A stretch of 64,000 bases of DNA, from the NCBI GenBank assembly GCA_907163375.1, contig CAJQUW010003017.1:230010-294009 (forward strand), read 5' to 3'. This DNA is from Prostheceraeus crozeri. Taxonomy: Eukaryota; Platyhelminthes; Polycladida; Euryleptidae. The notes beneath the pieces were generated by a model, which ran no database searches, had not been told where the DNA came from, and saw only the letters and a list, made by a program, of their open reading frames with translations. Position numbers and translations under genes: made by a program. Below, one piece after another: positions 1 to 10,329 of this stretch. Numbering within the stretch: the stretch's first letter is position 1; every line of letters begins with the position of its first letter.

Positions 1-75
1 TGAATACATTTTTTAGTTAAAATTTTAAATAAATATTTTTTTAAAAAAAAATTAGAAACAACATATTTCAGCTAC

Positions 76-101
76 GGGCGAAGCCCTAGAACATTCGGTT
101 C
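76..101. repeat. GC-rich double stem-loop, copy at the end of the 295-aa gene
   Basis: Two adjacent stem-loops lie in AT-rich surroundings: GGGC-GAA-GCCC at 76-86 and GAAC-ATTCG-GTTC at 89-101, two bases apart. They overlap the 3' end of the minus-strand gene and supply its last codons and stop. The same site in the other Polinton copy (17179-17210) keeps the GGGC stem but has a different second stem. Confidence 0.85.
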
Positions 102-976
102 GTTACACTTTTATAATCCGCTTCATTTAGAATCTTCTTTTCTAACAGTCTTTTCAATATAGCATGAATTTCATTGAAACTAGAATTATGTCCTTCTTTT
201 ATTGCAGATAATAAAATATTCAATCTATTTAGTAATTCTTGTGGATCATCTGGTAAAAATATGGTTGTTTCTGTTTTCTGTTTTTCAGATAAACCTTTTC
301 CTACTTTAACCCCCGTTGATAATAAATTTTCTAATTGTTTATAACGTCTAAGAGTTTTTACTGCACCAACTCTGTCTAACATAGCTTTATATTTTATGAG
401 ATCTTCTACAGCATAATTATTTAAAGCTGCTCCTCTTAAAAGATCAACAAAATTTCTATCTAAATTAAAAGGAGATTTATCTGGTGAAAAAATTATACCT
501 CGAAAAGGTTGTGGAAATATTTCTTTTTGTCCGAGATAAAATCTAGGTATTATTTTTCCATCTATAAATGAAATAGAATGTTCAAATTGCATAGATTTTG
601 GTAATTTCTTATTAATGTTTGATTCTAGTAATCCATAGTCATCTAATATAGTTTTGTGCTCTGGATCTGTTATATCAATTTGTTTATCATTATTTGTACT
701 TTCTTTTTCAAGAGTTTTAAATGGTTTCATAGTTTTTTCAAAATCAGTTTTTACTTGTTCGGTTTGCTGCATTTTTTCAAACATATCAGATTGAATACCA
801 GCTTTTATCATTCTATGTTGAAGATGATTTTCTTTCATAATATTTCTTTGTTTTATTAACTCTTCTAATTGTTTAATTCTTTTTTGATTATCAGCTTTAA
901 TTTTATCCATTTTTAAAATATAATATTTGAATTTTGTGGTAACATTGGAATACAACAAAAACATTTTACTGAACAA
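86..976 (-). CDS. Polinton conserved protein of unknown function (copy 1)
   Basis: A 296-residue frame nearly identical to the 295-residue protein at 16303-17190. The likely start is the internal methionine at residue 23 (MDKIKADNQK), because an A-rich leader like those of the other Polinton genes precedes it. The first ~100 residues are charged and coiled-coil-like. The middle has an aromatic/proline-rich stretch (PRFYLGQKEIFPQPFRGI), and the C-terminal third is helical and basic. Conservation in two copies argues that it is a real gene. I do not recognise the family. The two C-termini differ because the stem-loop at the gene end differs. Confidence 0.8.
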   Translation of the reverse strand: MFSKMFLLYSNVTTKFKYYILKMDKIKADNQKRIKQLEELIKQRNIMKENHLQHRMIKAGIQSDMFEKMQQTEQVKTDFEKTMKPFKTLEKESTNNDKQIDITDPEHKTILDDYGLLESNINKKLPKSMQFEHSISFIDGKIIPRFYLGQKEIFPQPFRGIIFSPDKSPFNLDRNFVDLLRGAALNNYAVEDLIKYKAMLDRVGAVKTLRRYKQLENLLSTGVKVGKGLSEKQKTETTIFLPDDPQELLNRLNILLSAIKEGHNSSFNEIHAILKRLLEKKILNEADYKSVTNRMF

Positions 977-1031
977 ATTATTTTTTTATTGCTTTGTTGT
1001 TTGACATCTTTTCGTTTAAAGTTTTCTCGTT

Positions 1032-1637
1032 TTAAGTTTTGTTTAATAAAGTTTTGTTTAATAAAGTTTTGCTTAAATTTTCGCTTAAAGTTTTTAGCTC
1101 TTCTAAAAAAATTTTGTCATTTTCTTCATTAGAAATTTTACCATCACTAGAAATTTTGCCATCCTGTCTATTCTTATCATCAACTTTTTCGGACTGTAAT
1201 TGAAAGGTTTGATTTACTTCATTAGCTATTTGATCAAATTTTTCAATCTCATCTAACGTAATAACATTATCATCACATACTCTTTGAAAGTAGTAGTGTA
1301 GTTTATCATAGACTTCTTTAATATGTAAATGCTTAGTTTTTAATGATTTTCGTTTCTTAGTTATTAAAGATTTATCTAACATTGTAACAAGTGAAGTTGC
1401 AAAAACACCCGTACCTGTTAAAGCTGTAGCAACTACTGGAATTACTAAAACACCTGAAGATATAACAATTGTTAAAGCACCTAAACTTATTGTTAAGAAT
1501 ATGCCAATTCCTTGTGTTACATTCTTAACTATAGTCCATCTCTTTCTTAATTTTTTATAATGCTCTAATCTTAATAATAATTGAGATTCCTTATCTTTCA
1601 TATAGCGTACTCTATCTTTGTGTTTTTCAATGTTCAT
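1032..1637 (-). CDS. Polinton membrane-hairpin protein (copy 1)
   Basis: 201 residues, differing from the copy at 15642-16247 by only a couple of substitutions. A basic N-terminal ~40 residues is followed by a hydrophobic region at about 43-87 long enough for two membrane passes, then a basic/helical region and a polar tail ending in the direct repeat LLNKTLLNKT. Likely membrane-associated; role unknown. It lies next to the 295-residue gene on the same strand, as in the other copy. Confidence 0.8.
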   Translation of the reverse strand: MNIEKHKDRVRYMKDKESQLLLRLEHYKKLRKRWTIVKNVTQGIGIFLTISLGALTIVISSGVLVIPVVATALTGTGVFATSLVTMLDKSLITKKRKSLKTKHLHIKEVYDKLHYYFQRVCDDNVITLDEIEKFDQIANEVNQTFQLQSEKVDDKNRQDGKISSDGKISNEENDKIFLEELKTLSENLSKTLLNKTLLNKT

Positions 1638-1653
1638 TTTTTTTCAATGTCCA

Positions 1654-1923
1654 TTAAAGTAGAACTACGTTCATATGATAACGAAGGATATATTCTTGCG
1701 GTTTCTTCCACTTTTGTTTCTTCCATTTTTTAAAGAAATATTTTGAATAAATATTTTGAAAACAATCTTCTGAAATGGTATTTAAATCGAAATACGTAGT
1801 TGTTTGTTTGTCGTATATTTCTAAGAACTCAGTCATGTTATTAACCTGAGGTAATATATCACCTATATTACTCAGTATAACTGTCGGATTTTCATCATTC
1901 ATTTTAAATGAAATAAATTCCAA
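1654..1923 (-). pseudogene. Polinton fragment with protease-like N-terminus
   Basis: An 89-residue frame whose middle, from MTEFLEIYDKQTTTYFDL, resembles the first 20 residues of the Polinton cysteine protease at 30213-30698 (NEFLKLYGTQTTTNFDL). No catalytic His or Cys region is present. It sits directly beside the 201-residue gene. Best read as a fossil fragment of a protease paralogue; another lies at 30927-31175. Confidence 0.5.
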
Positions 1924-2029
1924 TAACTGTAATAATGTCTACTTCTTGTACAGGAAAATGAAAACAACGGCAGTGTATTTTGCATCAAATATAATAATAC
2001 AACAATCAATCTTATCATACAATTGTACA

Positions 2030-2272
2030 ATGTCAGTCTTCTACCATGAGACTGGAGAACAAAAGAAAATAGAATTACATTTCAAAATAATCCAAAATGC
2101 AATACTACTAAGTTCCATGAATCATTCTTAAATATCAAAGATTATGTTACATACTGAAATATAGATCTATACAATGTCAGTCTTCTACCATGAGACTGGA
2201 GAACAAAAGAAAATAGAATTACATTTCAAAATAATCCAAAATGTGTTACTACTTATAAAGAAGTCTTCATAA
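2030..2272 (+). repeat. Direct duplication carrying a repeated 23-codon micro-frame
   Basis: About 75 bp at 2025-2100 recurs at 2169-2244. Each copy begins with an ATG and encodes the same 23 residues (MSVFYHETGEQKKIELHFKI, then IQN) before the sequences diverge to separate stops at 2131 and 2272. The unit spacing is 144 bp. It may be a duplicated non-coding segment or a duplicated small gene or exon; I cannot decide. Confidence 0.65.
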
Positions 2273-2339
2273 ATATGTATACATCAAATATGTATGTACA
2301 TTGCACATATCTTAAAAAGTGAAACAACACAGTTAATGT

Positions 2340-2972
2340 TCATTCATCTTGGGAACCAAACCTCATTTCTTCTATAGTTGTCGGTTGATCCAATTTTTCT
2401 ATATAAATTTTGATTTCTTTAAAATGTTTTCTAACAAAACTAATGGGCATTGATGAATTTAAAAATAATACGTGTGGTAGAATTAGATCTGATAAGTTCA
2501 TCAAGAAATAACAATAACTTACGTTATAGGAAATTCTAAATAGTTCCAAGTTTACCACAAATCTGTTTTTTTTATTGTCACTCAATTCCAGAATTCTTTT
2601 AAATCCATAACCTTGATAAGCAGCACTTCTCAGCAACGACCCATGGTGCACTTTATCACTTGCAATCAGTTTTGAAATCATAGTAGCACTATCTTCGATG
2701 GTAATGAAATGTTCTTTTGTAACATTGAACTGAGGAATTGTAGTAGTGTTAAGATACTGTTCTATTTTTACTGTAATATCCTCCACTTGTTTTTGAGAGT
2801 CCAATTTGTTCTTCTTTCTCGATTGAATTTCTAACTTCCACTCTTCAAAGTATTTATTCGCAGTTTCCTTGTGCTCTTCTTTAATTAAGTTTAGTAAAAT
2901 CGGCATGTAAAACGAAAAAGCTTCTGCGGCAGTACGTTTTGGCATTTTGCAATAAGGAAAGAAAACAGTCAC
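2340..2972 (-). CDS. Unknown accessory protein of Polinton copy 1
   Basis: 210 residues; the more likely start is the tenth codon (MPKRTAAEAF). The protein is lysine/glutamate-rich and helical in its first half, with a less charged C-terminal part (DLILPHVLFLNSSMPISFV). It lies in the subterminal insert that the larger copy lacks at the equivalent end. A GTAAGT donor-like site lies on the coding strand near 2525, so the gene could be spliced there. I recognise no family. Confidence 0.5.
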   Translation of the reverse strand: MTVFFPYCKMPKRTAAEAFSFYMPILLNLIKEEHKETANKYFEEWKLEIQSRKKNKLDSQKQVEDITVKIEQYLNTTTIPQFNVTKEHFITIEDSATMISKLIASDKVHHGSLLRSAAYQGYGFKRILELSDNKKNRFVVNLELFRISYNVSYCYFLMNLSDLILPHVLFLNSSMPISFVRKHFKEIKIYIEKLDQPTTIEEMRFGSQDE

Positions 2973-3027
2973 TAGTTATGATTAATGGAATTGTAAATGA
3001 AGTCTTACTTCCTACATGCTGCAGTTA

Positions 3028-3208
3028 TATTCCACGTCTTACAAATGAATAAGTGGGTGTAGCAGCTGTTTGTTCTTTCATACATTGTTTCCTTTCAAAT
3101 GTTTGAGTTGGAGGTCACAGCTCTTTACACTGAAATGCCTTTTATTCATAAATGCGAGAAGCAGATGTTCTCTACAATTGAGTGATCATCTGAGTGCAAA
3201 GCAGTAAC
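3028..3208. repeat. Polinton subterminal segment shared by opposite ends of two copies
   Basis: About 180 bp, starting ATTCCACGTCTTACAAAT, are nearly identical to 32368-32546, with the inverted repeat following on the right in both cases. In the larger element this segment is at the protease end. Here it is at the end carrying the 201/295-residue genes. Confidence 0.8.
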
Positions 3209-3248
3209 AATAACAGGCATTGTGAGAGATTGTGTTACATTCTTAAAG

Positions 3249-3826
3249 AAATATTATTAGTCACATGATATATTTTAAAAACCTGAAAGATGGATAAAAT
3301 TCATGAATTTGAAATTCTCAACTTTTATGATTTTTGGTGTCCTTGAACGGTCATGATTTAAGCAATGAAAATTGTAATTCTCAAATTTTGAGATTCTTAA
3401 CTTTTATGATTTTTTCGGTGTCCTTGAACGGTCATGATTGTCAAAGTAAAAAAATGATCTTAATCTCAAATTTGTGATTCTTAACTTTTATGATTTTCGG
3501 TGTCCTTGAACGGTCATGATTTTGGGGGTGAAAATTGTAATTCTCAAATTTGAGATTTTGAAAAATTTGAAAATTGGGTATTTTTAAAAACGCCCAAATT
3601 TATGAATGTAGGTCTTCATAACCTGAAAAAGGGTTCAAATTCATGAATTTATGTCGTTTTTAAAAATGTCATTTTTTGAAAAATGGTACTTTTTGAATGG
3701 ACTAAATTCATGTATTTAGGTCTTAAAAACCTGAAAAAAGGACTAAATTCATGAATTTATGTCGTTTTTAAAGATACTATTTTTTTGAATTTTATGGTGT
3801 CCTGGAACGGTCTTTTGCCCATTACT
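3249..3826. repeat. Terminal inverted repeat of Polinton copy 1
   Basis: Matches both terminal repeats of the larger Polinton but is longer (~578 against ~500 bp), because it has one more internal ~80-bp unit. The motif GGTGTCCTKGAACGGTC occurs at 3336, 3417, 3499 and, at the very end, 3796. The internal copies read CCTTGAAC and the terminal copy CCTGGAAC. Confidence 0.85.
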
Positions 3827-3925
3827 TATGACATTAGAAAATGATACTTAATTAATCTCTTTAAAAATCCACTGCATCTACAGATAATGTAATCAATAAA
3901 TGTTGCTTCAAACCGCTTTGCAAAA

Positions 3926-4005
3926 GATATAAGCCTGATAGGACTCGAACTTACGACCATCCTGTTGTGCTGACTTGCCAAACTACTGAATCTGGTGCAC
4001 CCGAT
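3926..4005 (-). repeat. tRNA-like SINE head or tRNA pseudogene
   Basis: On the minus strand an A-box-like TTCAGTAGTTTGGC is followed after about 30 bases by a B-box-like GTTCGAGTCC. The ends do not form a convincing acceptor stem, so this is not a functional tRNA. A tRNA-derived SINE head is the likeliest reading. Confidence 0.4.
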
Positions 4006-5760
4006 GAAATTCAACGGTACAGAAATATGAAATACAATTTGAATTTATATGATGAAAAGTTTGGATAAGAAGCACGCACTTCAATCATTATGGATATTGT
4101 CATCATACAGTGCAGTGATATTGTTTGTTAGAATAATGACATCTAGTTTCCGAAAATGCTTAAAGTTGTATGTTTGCTTACAAAAGTAAATGGAGGCTTG
4201 TAGCATTGTAGCATTGATGGACTGAGTTAAATCAAGGATATGAACGTTTCATAGAAGCGTGTGCACAATGCGGATAACTCAATCGTAAAAGCACAAATTA
4301 GGGTAATGAGAGATTTGCATGAAACCATAGTTTTATCATTCTTTCAAAAACCAAGCATTAGATTGACTATTGTCGATAAGCTTATAGATTAAAATGGTGG
4401 GCGTCTGAATTTCAGTGAAGAACAAAAATTCAATAATTTTTTTCATTACTTATTAAATGACTCTCATAAATCAACAAAAATTATTATTTTGCATTTCAGA
4501 CTATAGTTTCAGTAACAAGGACTGGTATCGGCCACTAACCTTAACATTTCATACCACTGCTGGTTGCGACACATCCAGCAATTTCTCCACCAGCGCGACA
4601 TGAATATATTCATTACCTTAATTCTGGAACATTGATTCTCAGTCGGGTGCCGCGGAAAGTTCAAAGAGTGATACAAGAGTGCCGTTTCGTTAATAAAATA
4701 TACATTCGTAGAAATGCAGAATTTACATAATAGAAAAGCTTTGTATGCCATAATTTGGACTGTGCGATAGTCGCACCTGTCCGCACTGGTGCACCGAAGA
4801 ATTTAAAAAGTCATGTTGAAGCACTTGTGCATGAGCATCAAAACAATTGTTTCGCGCTGTAGATTGTCCTGCGAACATCTTAAGGTAGGGTTCTGTCTTT
4901 GGTCAGAAGTGTTAATATTTTCTAGAAATAAATGCAAATTGTGCGAGGTACTTGGAAAATTCTGATGCTACTAAAGAGTTAGAAGTCAGTGGTCGTGAGA
5001 GATTGAGAAAATATTAGGATCCCGACCGGGATATGGATAATTATCGGGATCGAGATAACATTTATGAAACTAAGGGCTAATAGCGTGAAGTTGAGTTAGC
5101 AGTTAATGAGATTGTAAATTGTATACACTAAAGTAGTAGATAGAAATAAGCAAATGTAACTAAATAGCAGTTAATTGTCAACAATATGACGCATTGACTG
5201 ATTTGTTGACCGTCAATAGAGATGAACTAGATATAACCAGAATGTTATCTAACTTTCTATGTAATAGCCTATTTATTCAGTGCCTTTAAATCGAATATAA
5301 TGTGCTTCACACAATTATACTTATCGAGATTCGGGATCCCGATAAATCTTGGCCGGGATCAGGATCAAAATTGGCATGCCGGGATGCCTCAGGATTGGGA
5401 ACTCGCACGATCACGGTTAGAAAAGACTTAGATAGGCCTCTTTTAGTCACTTTTTATCAAAATTTGCAAGTGAGTCTAATCCTATTTAACCCGTCATAGT
5501 TCTAGCTAGGCTCTTTAAAAGTAAGGCACAACAGGTGTTGTAAAGATATGCAACCAGTTAACAGAACGAAACAATAAGAGCCTCCCATACATTAAAACAT
5601 CCGAAAATGCATACTTTTTTCGGATACAGCCGTAATTTTCATAAACTTTTATAAAATTAATCTTAAATAAATTATTCATGAGTTTCTTTAGGAGCTCAGA
5701 ATGAGTGCACATTTATAGAATTGTTTATTATTTTGTGTATAGCATAATCCATTTTCCTCA
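4006..5760. other. Host intergenic sequence, no gene seen
   Basis: No reading frame with recognisable content and no strong repeat apart from short GGGAT-rich stretches near 5020 and 5330. Probably unannotated repeat or plain intergenic DNA. Confidence 0.4.
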
Positions 5761-5769
5761 CACAACACA

Positions 5770-6080
5770 TACTAAATACAGAAGTTGTGCGAAGAATACG
5801 CTCACTTAAAAAAAAGCATGTAGCATCAACCACTGTGATTACTCGACGACAACTACAATGGTTTGGACACGTGATTAGAAGAAATCTCGATCGATGAATT
5901 GACGAAGATCTTCAAGCTTGGCTAAGAGAAATGGACCACGAAGAAGACCTCGAGACACCTGGTTGGACCTCCTACTAAAGGAAACACGGATACAAGAACC
6001 GAAGCGATGACGATGGCTTGCGATCGATCAGAACGGAGGAGTGTGATCCAAACTCTGACTTTCTGACATTGTCTGACGCC
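5770..6080 (+). pseudogene. LINE ORF2 C-terminal remnant (RTE/jockey type)
   Basis: The plus-strand translation contains RRQLQWFGHVIRRNLDR, the run-out after the reverse transcriptase of many non-LTR elements (R-x-L-x-W-x-GHV). It is followed by decayed tail sequence with stop codons. Only about 300 bp remain. The clade cannot be fixed from this piece. Confidence 0.6.
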
Positions 6081-6089
6081 CTCTAGTTT

Positions 6090-6640
6090 GTCAGTCGTTA
6101 ACCCAACACTTCACAATAAAATTCGCCCCTTCTAATGACCAACTCAAATTCCCATCTTACAAGCGTGGTCTGTGTTTCCGAGAATCATTGTAATTAACCT
6201 TAGAATGTCCATGAGAATATCCGCCCAGGTGAAGAAATGGTGCGTAAGCACCATATGGTTCTACTCATTCAAACAAAGCGAAGAGTCAAGGTTCAATGGT
6301 TGCAAGTTATCACCTGCGTGAAAGTTTGCAACTGATATATTGCAAAATTAATTGTAGATTTTTGAACATCCCATTCAATCGAGAGAATGTTTTTTGTGAC
6401 TCACTCTGTATACTAAACTAAGGGAGCCAACCTATCCTGCTAATTTGTTGGCAAATACATGTAGATCTTACAGAACTGTATTGTTGGATAGCTGTGCATA
6501 TTTGTCCATTCAATGCTTAGTTCAATGAGCAAACGTTCTAAGGATGTTCTATTTCCTGGATTTTATTGTTTCTTTCGATCGTAGAGTTTGTGAAGGAAGA
6601 TCAGTTAAGCTAACATTGTTCCATTTAATCCATCAGTCAT
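6090..6640. other. Upstream region of the stomatin-like gene
   Basis: No gene seen. A donor-like CAGGTATGT near 6700 could mark a 5' UTR exon of the downstream gene. No clear TATA box or initiator can be picked out. Confidence 0.3.
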
Positions 6641-6909
6641 GATCTCACATGTGTAATAGCTTCCTAACGGCATTCACTTCACTCCTCTTCCGAATACTAT
6701 CAGGTATGTCACAGTTTTATGAAGTTCAGCTTTCCTCCGCTCATTCGCTTCCTCATCGTCGTCCGCTCCCTTTTCCTCTGATTTGTCACCTGCTCTTCCA
6801 ATCTCCTCTCGCAATTTACTTCATCTTCTTTCATCGCTCTTCCCTCACTCATCACCGTGGTTCCTCTCGCAGCTTCACCACGTTCTCTCCTACTATTGCC
6901 ATCCCTTCC

Positions 6910-7998
6910 ATGTCTGGCCGGGGGAGCAGCAGTCCAGCCTCGGTGCACTTCGCGGGCCATACCTTCGATAATGACGATGGCGACGATTGTCTACCCATGG
7001 CCACTCCCTCTGCACCTTTGGAAGCATCCTCAACCGTGGCCAAGAGGCCGAGGGGTCCACTTAAACGCTCTTTCACACTGGTACCGGAGAGGATTGGGAA
7101 TGCTCGGTTTAAGACTCGTTTTGGGCGACGCTTTGGGAAATCTTTGTCTTCATCTACTTCAGCTAATACGAATGCCAATCGCGCGATCGACGTCGGCTCA
7201 CTGCCACAATGCGAATTTCTCATGAAAATTTTGGCCATTCTTGTTGTCATTTTCACATTTCCACTGTGCCTAATCGTATGCATCAAGGTCATCGCGCAGT
7301 ATGAACGCGCTGTTATATTCAGACTTGGTCGCTTATTGGATGGTGCTCGAGGTCCAGGACTTATCTTCATACTGCCATGCCTCGATTCCATCAAAACCAT
7401 CGATTTACGAACTTTTACCTTCGATGTACCTACACAGGAGGTGCTAACAAAGGACTCTGTTACTGTGGCAGTCGACGCAGTCGTGTATTATCGGATCTTT
7501 GATCCTACTATGTCGGTAGTGAACGTCGAGGATGCTAATAGATCTACGCGTCTACTTGCCGCAACCACTCTACGAAATGTGTTGGGTACCATGGACCTCT
7601 ATCAGCTACTTACAGACCGTGAAAACATTGCTGCATTGATGCAGGAATGTTTGGACGTTGCGACGGATACATGGGGCGTTAAAGTTGAGCGCGTTGAAGT
7701 CAAGGACGTGCGACTGCCGATTCAGCTGCAGAGAGCCATGGCGGCTGAGGCCGAAGCGACACGAGAAGCGAAGGCGAAAGTAATCGCTGCCGAAGGGGAA
7801 GAGGCGGCGTCCAAGTCGCTCCGGAAAGCCGGTAAAGTTCTAGCTGAGTGTCCAATCGCCCTACAACTGCGATATTTACAAACATTGAGTAGTATTTCCG
7901 CAGAGAAGAACTCAACCATCATATTTCCACTACCGATTGATATAATCAAATACATGCAACAGCGACATGATGACCCTTACGACGAGGATAATGTGTGA
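6910..7998 (+). CDS. Stomatin/MEC-2-like band-7 (SPFH) protein, single exon
   Basis: Stomatins are integral proteins of the inner membrane leaflet that oligomerise and regulate ion channels. The frame is open from 6649, but the first 87 codons are low-complexity Ser/Pro/Leu with no family match, so I take the ATG at 6910 (MSGRGSSSP), giving 362 residues. A polar, basic N-terminus precedes the hydrophobic hairpin FLMKILAILVVIFTFPLCLI with its conserved proline and nearby cysteines. The SPFH domain follows from YERAVIFRLGRL (GPGLIFILPC, TKDSVTVAVDAVVYYRI). The band-7 signature is clear (TDTWGVKVERVEVKDVRLP), then the AEAEATREAKAKVIAAEGE coiled coil and the oligomerisation segment LQLRYLQTL. The tail is acidic. 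GC content is higher than in the flanks. The lack of introns over the whole domain suggests a retrocopy or an intron-poor gene. Confidence 0.9.
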   Translation: MSGRGSSSPASVHFAGHTFDNDDGDDCLPMATPSAPLEASSTVAKRPRGPLKRSFTLVPERIGNARFKTRFGRRFGKSLSSSTSANTNANRAIDVGSLPQCEFLMKILAILVVIFTFPLCLIVCIKVIAQYERAVIFRLGRLLDGARGPGLIFILPCLDSIKTIDLRTFTFDVPTQEVLTKDSVTVAVDAVVYYRIFDPTMSVVNVEDANRSTRLLAATTLRNVLGTMDLYQLLTDRENIAALMQECLDVATDTWGVKVERVEVKDVRLPIQLQRAMAAEAEATREAKAKVIAAEGEEAASKSLRKAGKVLAECPIALQLRYLQTLSSISAEKNSTIIFPLPIDIIKYMQQRHDDPYDEDNV

Positions 7999-9760
7999 CA
8001 CCGCTTCCACGATGCTATAGTGCCTCAACATGGCCTCCCGGGGAGGATGGCCTTCCACATCGTTCGTGCTGAACAATTCAAACTTCACATAACATGGCTG
8101 TGATTCGTCTGTGTCGATCGTGGATGGAATTTCGTCAGGAATCGAGTTGTTGCTTGTCAGATGTCCACTATTCCATTGTTGAGAAAAAACGAAATAATTC
8201 ACAACTAATTATGAAAATAATACGTTTTATTCATAATTTGGACGAAAATGTGGTGTTGTTATAAAGTATCATCAACAACAATGGACAATCAGCATCCGAC
8301 TACACGTCGGCTGACCGATTATCTGCAAGTTCTGCAGATGCAGATAGGATATGATCCAAAAATTTACCAGAAGATATTCCCCATGCGAAATTATACATTT
8401 AAGGCAAAGTCAAATGAAGGTTATATGATCCCATCGACGTTTGGGACAGCCTCTTATCAAATGAATTTGGTTGAAACCGGTTGCTAGCCCTACATATCTT
8501 CTTTTCAGACTGGCTTAGACCAGATTTTTTCCAACTGGTATAATTGGAGCATTCAATTTTAATTATCATGTTACTACGAAACCATGTGATATTAAACTAC
8601 ATTAAGATCGGTTTTCTTTTAGCGGCGAGGAATCTTTAGTTAATTAACCCCACTTGATTTGATGTTTGTGCTTCTATCTTCCTGAGACTTGTTTTGAAAC
8701 ACATTCGTCGCATGTTCTCCCGAAAAGTTAGAATTCTGCATTTTTAAGATTCTAAAGTAGTGATATTTTTATAAAACGCTCGCAAAAATAAGTTTCCTCA
8801 TAATTTTGATCAGATGAATTTCTGCTTTGCTTTTATCTTCGATGTCGTTACTATATTGCATAATATGAAATCTTGAAATAATGGCCATTAATTCTTCATT
8901 ACTCTTCAATGCTTTATATATACTGTATATGCAGTTACGCCGCTAGAGCTACTAAAATTGATAGAAAATGGTTATTATGTATTCTTTTGCACATCAAAGT
9001 CCTAAATGCTTCATAATGTCGACATTCTTTTCCAAGAATGAATCTTTGAATTTGGAATTTAGAGTTTGGAAATTTTGAATATCAAATTCAAGTGGAAAAT
9101 CAAGCAGCAAAAGGAAATGGTCCCCACTTTGAAAGTGCTCTCAACAGATTAGAGTTTCCAACAATTTTGATTAAGTATACAAATATCACTCGACGTCATG
9201 CTGGACAATGCAGAAGTGCTCACTATTTTTACAATTCACCTAACATAACTGAAATCAATGTTTCAATGAGCGAAAATGATGCAGAAAATCTATAAGCCTA
9301 TCTGCATGCACATGTGTATACATAGGCGTGCATGTAACTGATATCTGTATTTTATACAACTGCGTCATGTTCTGTATCATGATATCTAGCCTACATGCAC
9401 TGCACATGTATGTTGTGGTGCAAGCAAGAGGTCGTGTAATCAATGCATAATCTTTGAAATTGAACATCGAAGATTTGAATTATTGTATGCAATGAGAATA
9501 AAAGAAATAGACGGGGAATAGCATGAAATACTTTAATATCTTTCGCGAATGCTATTCATGCATTGATCAAACAGTATAAAAAACTATTTTTCAAAAAACA
9601 GTTTTGATAAATTACTGTGCCTAGTGTTGGTTAATTCATGTACATAAATTTGATCGGTGAATTACGAGGAAGTGGAAAAGATTTTTCGATAAGTGAAGTG
9701 CGATTCCGCTGTGGTGTGAAACCTCTTCCGCGCACCTCCGAGTTCTTCCTCCCAATGACT
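7999..9760. other. Intergenic, no gene seen
   Basis: A 79-codon frame at 8248-8487 has no recognisable content or codon signature and may be the 3' part of the stomatin transcript. The rest is AT-rich with no repeat that I can identify. Confidence 0.35.
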
Positions 9761-9764
9761 ATTG

Positions 9765-9835
9765 TCTGTCGCTGGACTCGAACCTCTTAAATATTGATCT
9801 CTAATGCAGTTAACCACTGTGTCGCAGAATTTGAG
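9765..9835 (-). repeat. tRNA-derived SINE head (pol III A and B boxes)
   Basis: On the minus strand, CAGTGGTTAACTGC matches an A box and GGTTCGAGTCC is a perfect B box, 30 bases apart, as in tRNA-derived SINEs. The following ~100 bases, to about 9665, would be the SINE body. It does not fold as a complete tRNA. Confidence 0.55.
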
Positions 9836-9839
9836 AAAA

Positions 9840-10320
9840 ATAAAATGTGTCATTCTTTATTCCTATGTAAGCAGACAAATCTCAAAATCAAAGTAAAAAA
9901 TAGTATGTGTGTGCAGACTAAGAACTTAAAGTGCATGAAATATTGCAATCAGGATATGAACTGAACTTGAACTAAAATTAAATCTATAAATCACTCATTC
10001 TGACTGAGTGTAATAATAATGATGGGCTAATCACTTGAAGATTTAGGTTCACTCTGAAAATATTGATGAAACTGAAGAGCAAATCATAGGAGCTCATTCT
10101 AAAACAGTCTACAAATTTATCAAATTCATAATTTTTTCTAATGTGCTTTTTCAATTTAAATAATTCTCACATGTAAATGAGGTTGCGGATTAGGATTGAT
10201 AATCAGAGAGCTTGAGAACACGGAGTTAAACTTTAAATATTGTAGATGCGGATGTGGATGCTTATCCAACTTCTGTCCTCAAGCGATTTGCTCAGTTCAG
10301 AACATAGCAACTTTCTTCCT
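9840..10320. other. Intergenic, no gene seen
   Basis: AT-rich sequence without a supported frame or repeat. Confidence 0.35.
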
Positions 10321-10329
10321 CTTCTTCTC

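Larger units (their letters stand above)
1..3826 (-). mobile_element. Polinton/Maverick, end of a second copy (runs off the window)
   Basis: Its genes at 86-976 and 1032-1637 are nearly identical to the leftmost genes of the larger Polinton at 15026-33122, read in the opposite direction. Its outer end at 3826 has the same terminal sequence (GCCCATTACT on this strand). The remainder lies beyond base 1. Unlike the larger copy, it has about 1.6 kb of extra subterminal sequence (1640-3249) between the inverted repeat and the first shared gene, holding a 210-residue reading frame and a short direct duplication. High identity to the other copy suggests recent activity of this family. A target duplication cannot be tested because the other end is missing. 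Confidence 0.9.

Noticed and set aside
8248-8487. 79-codon frame after the stomatin gene
   Set aside because: No domain, no clear start context, and it follows the stomatin stop closely; more likely 3' UTR or chance.
9765-9835. A functional tRNA gene
   Set aside because: A and B boxes are present but the arms do not pair into a cloverleaf; a SINE head fits better. The same applies to 3926-4005 and 63065-63140.
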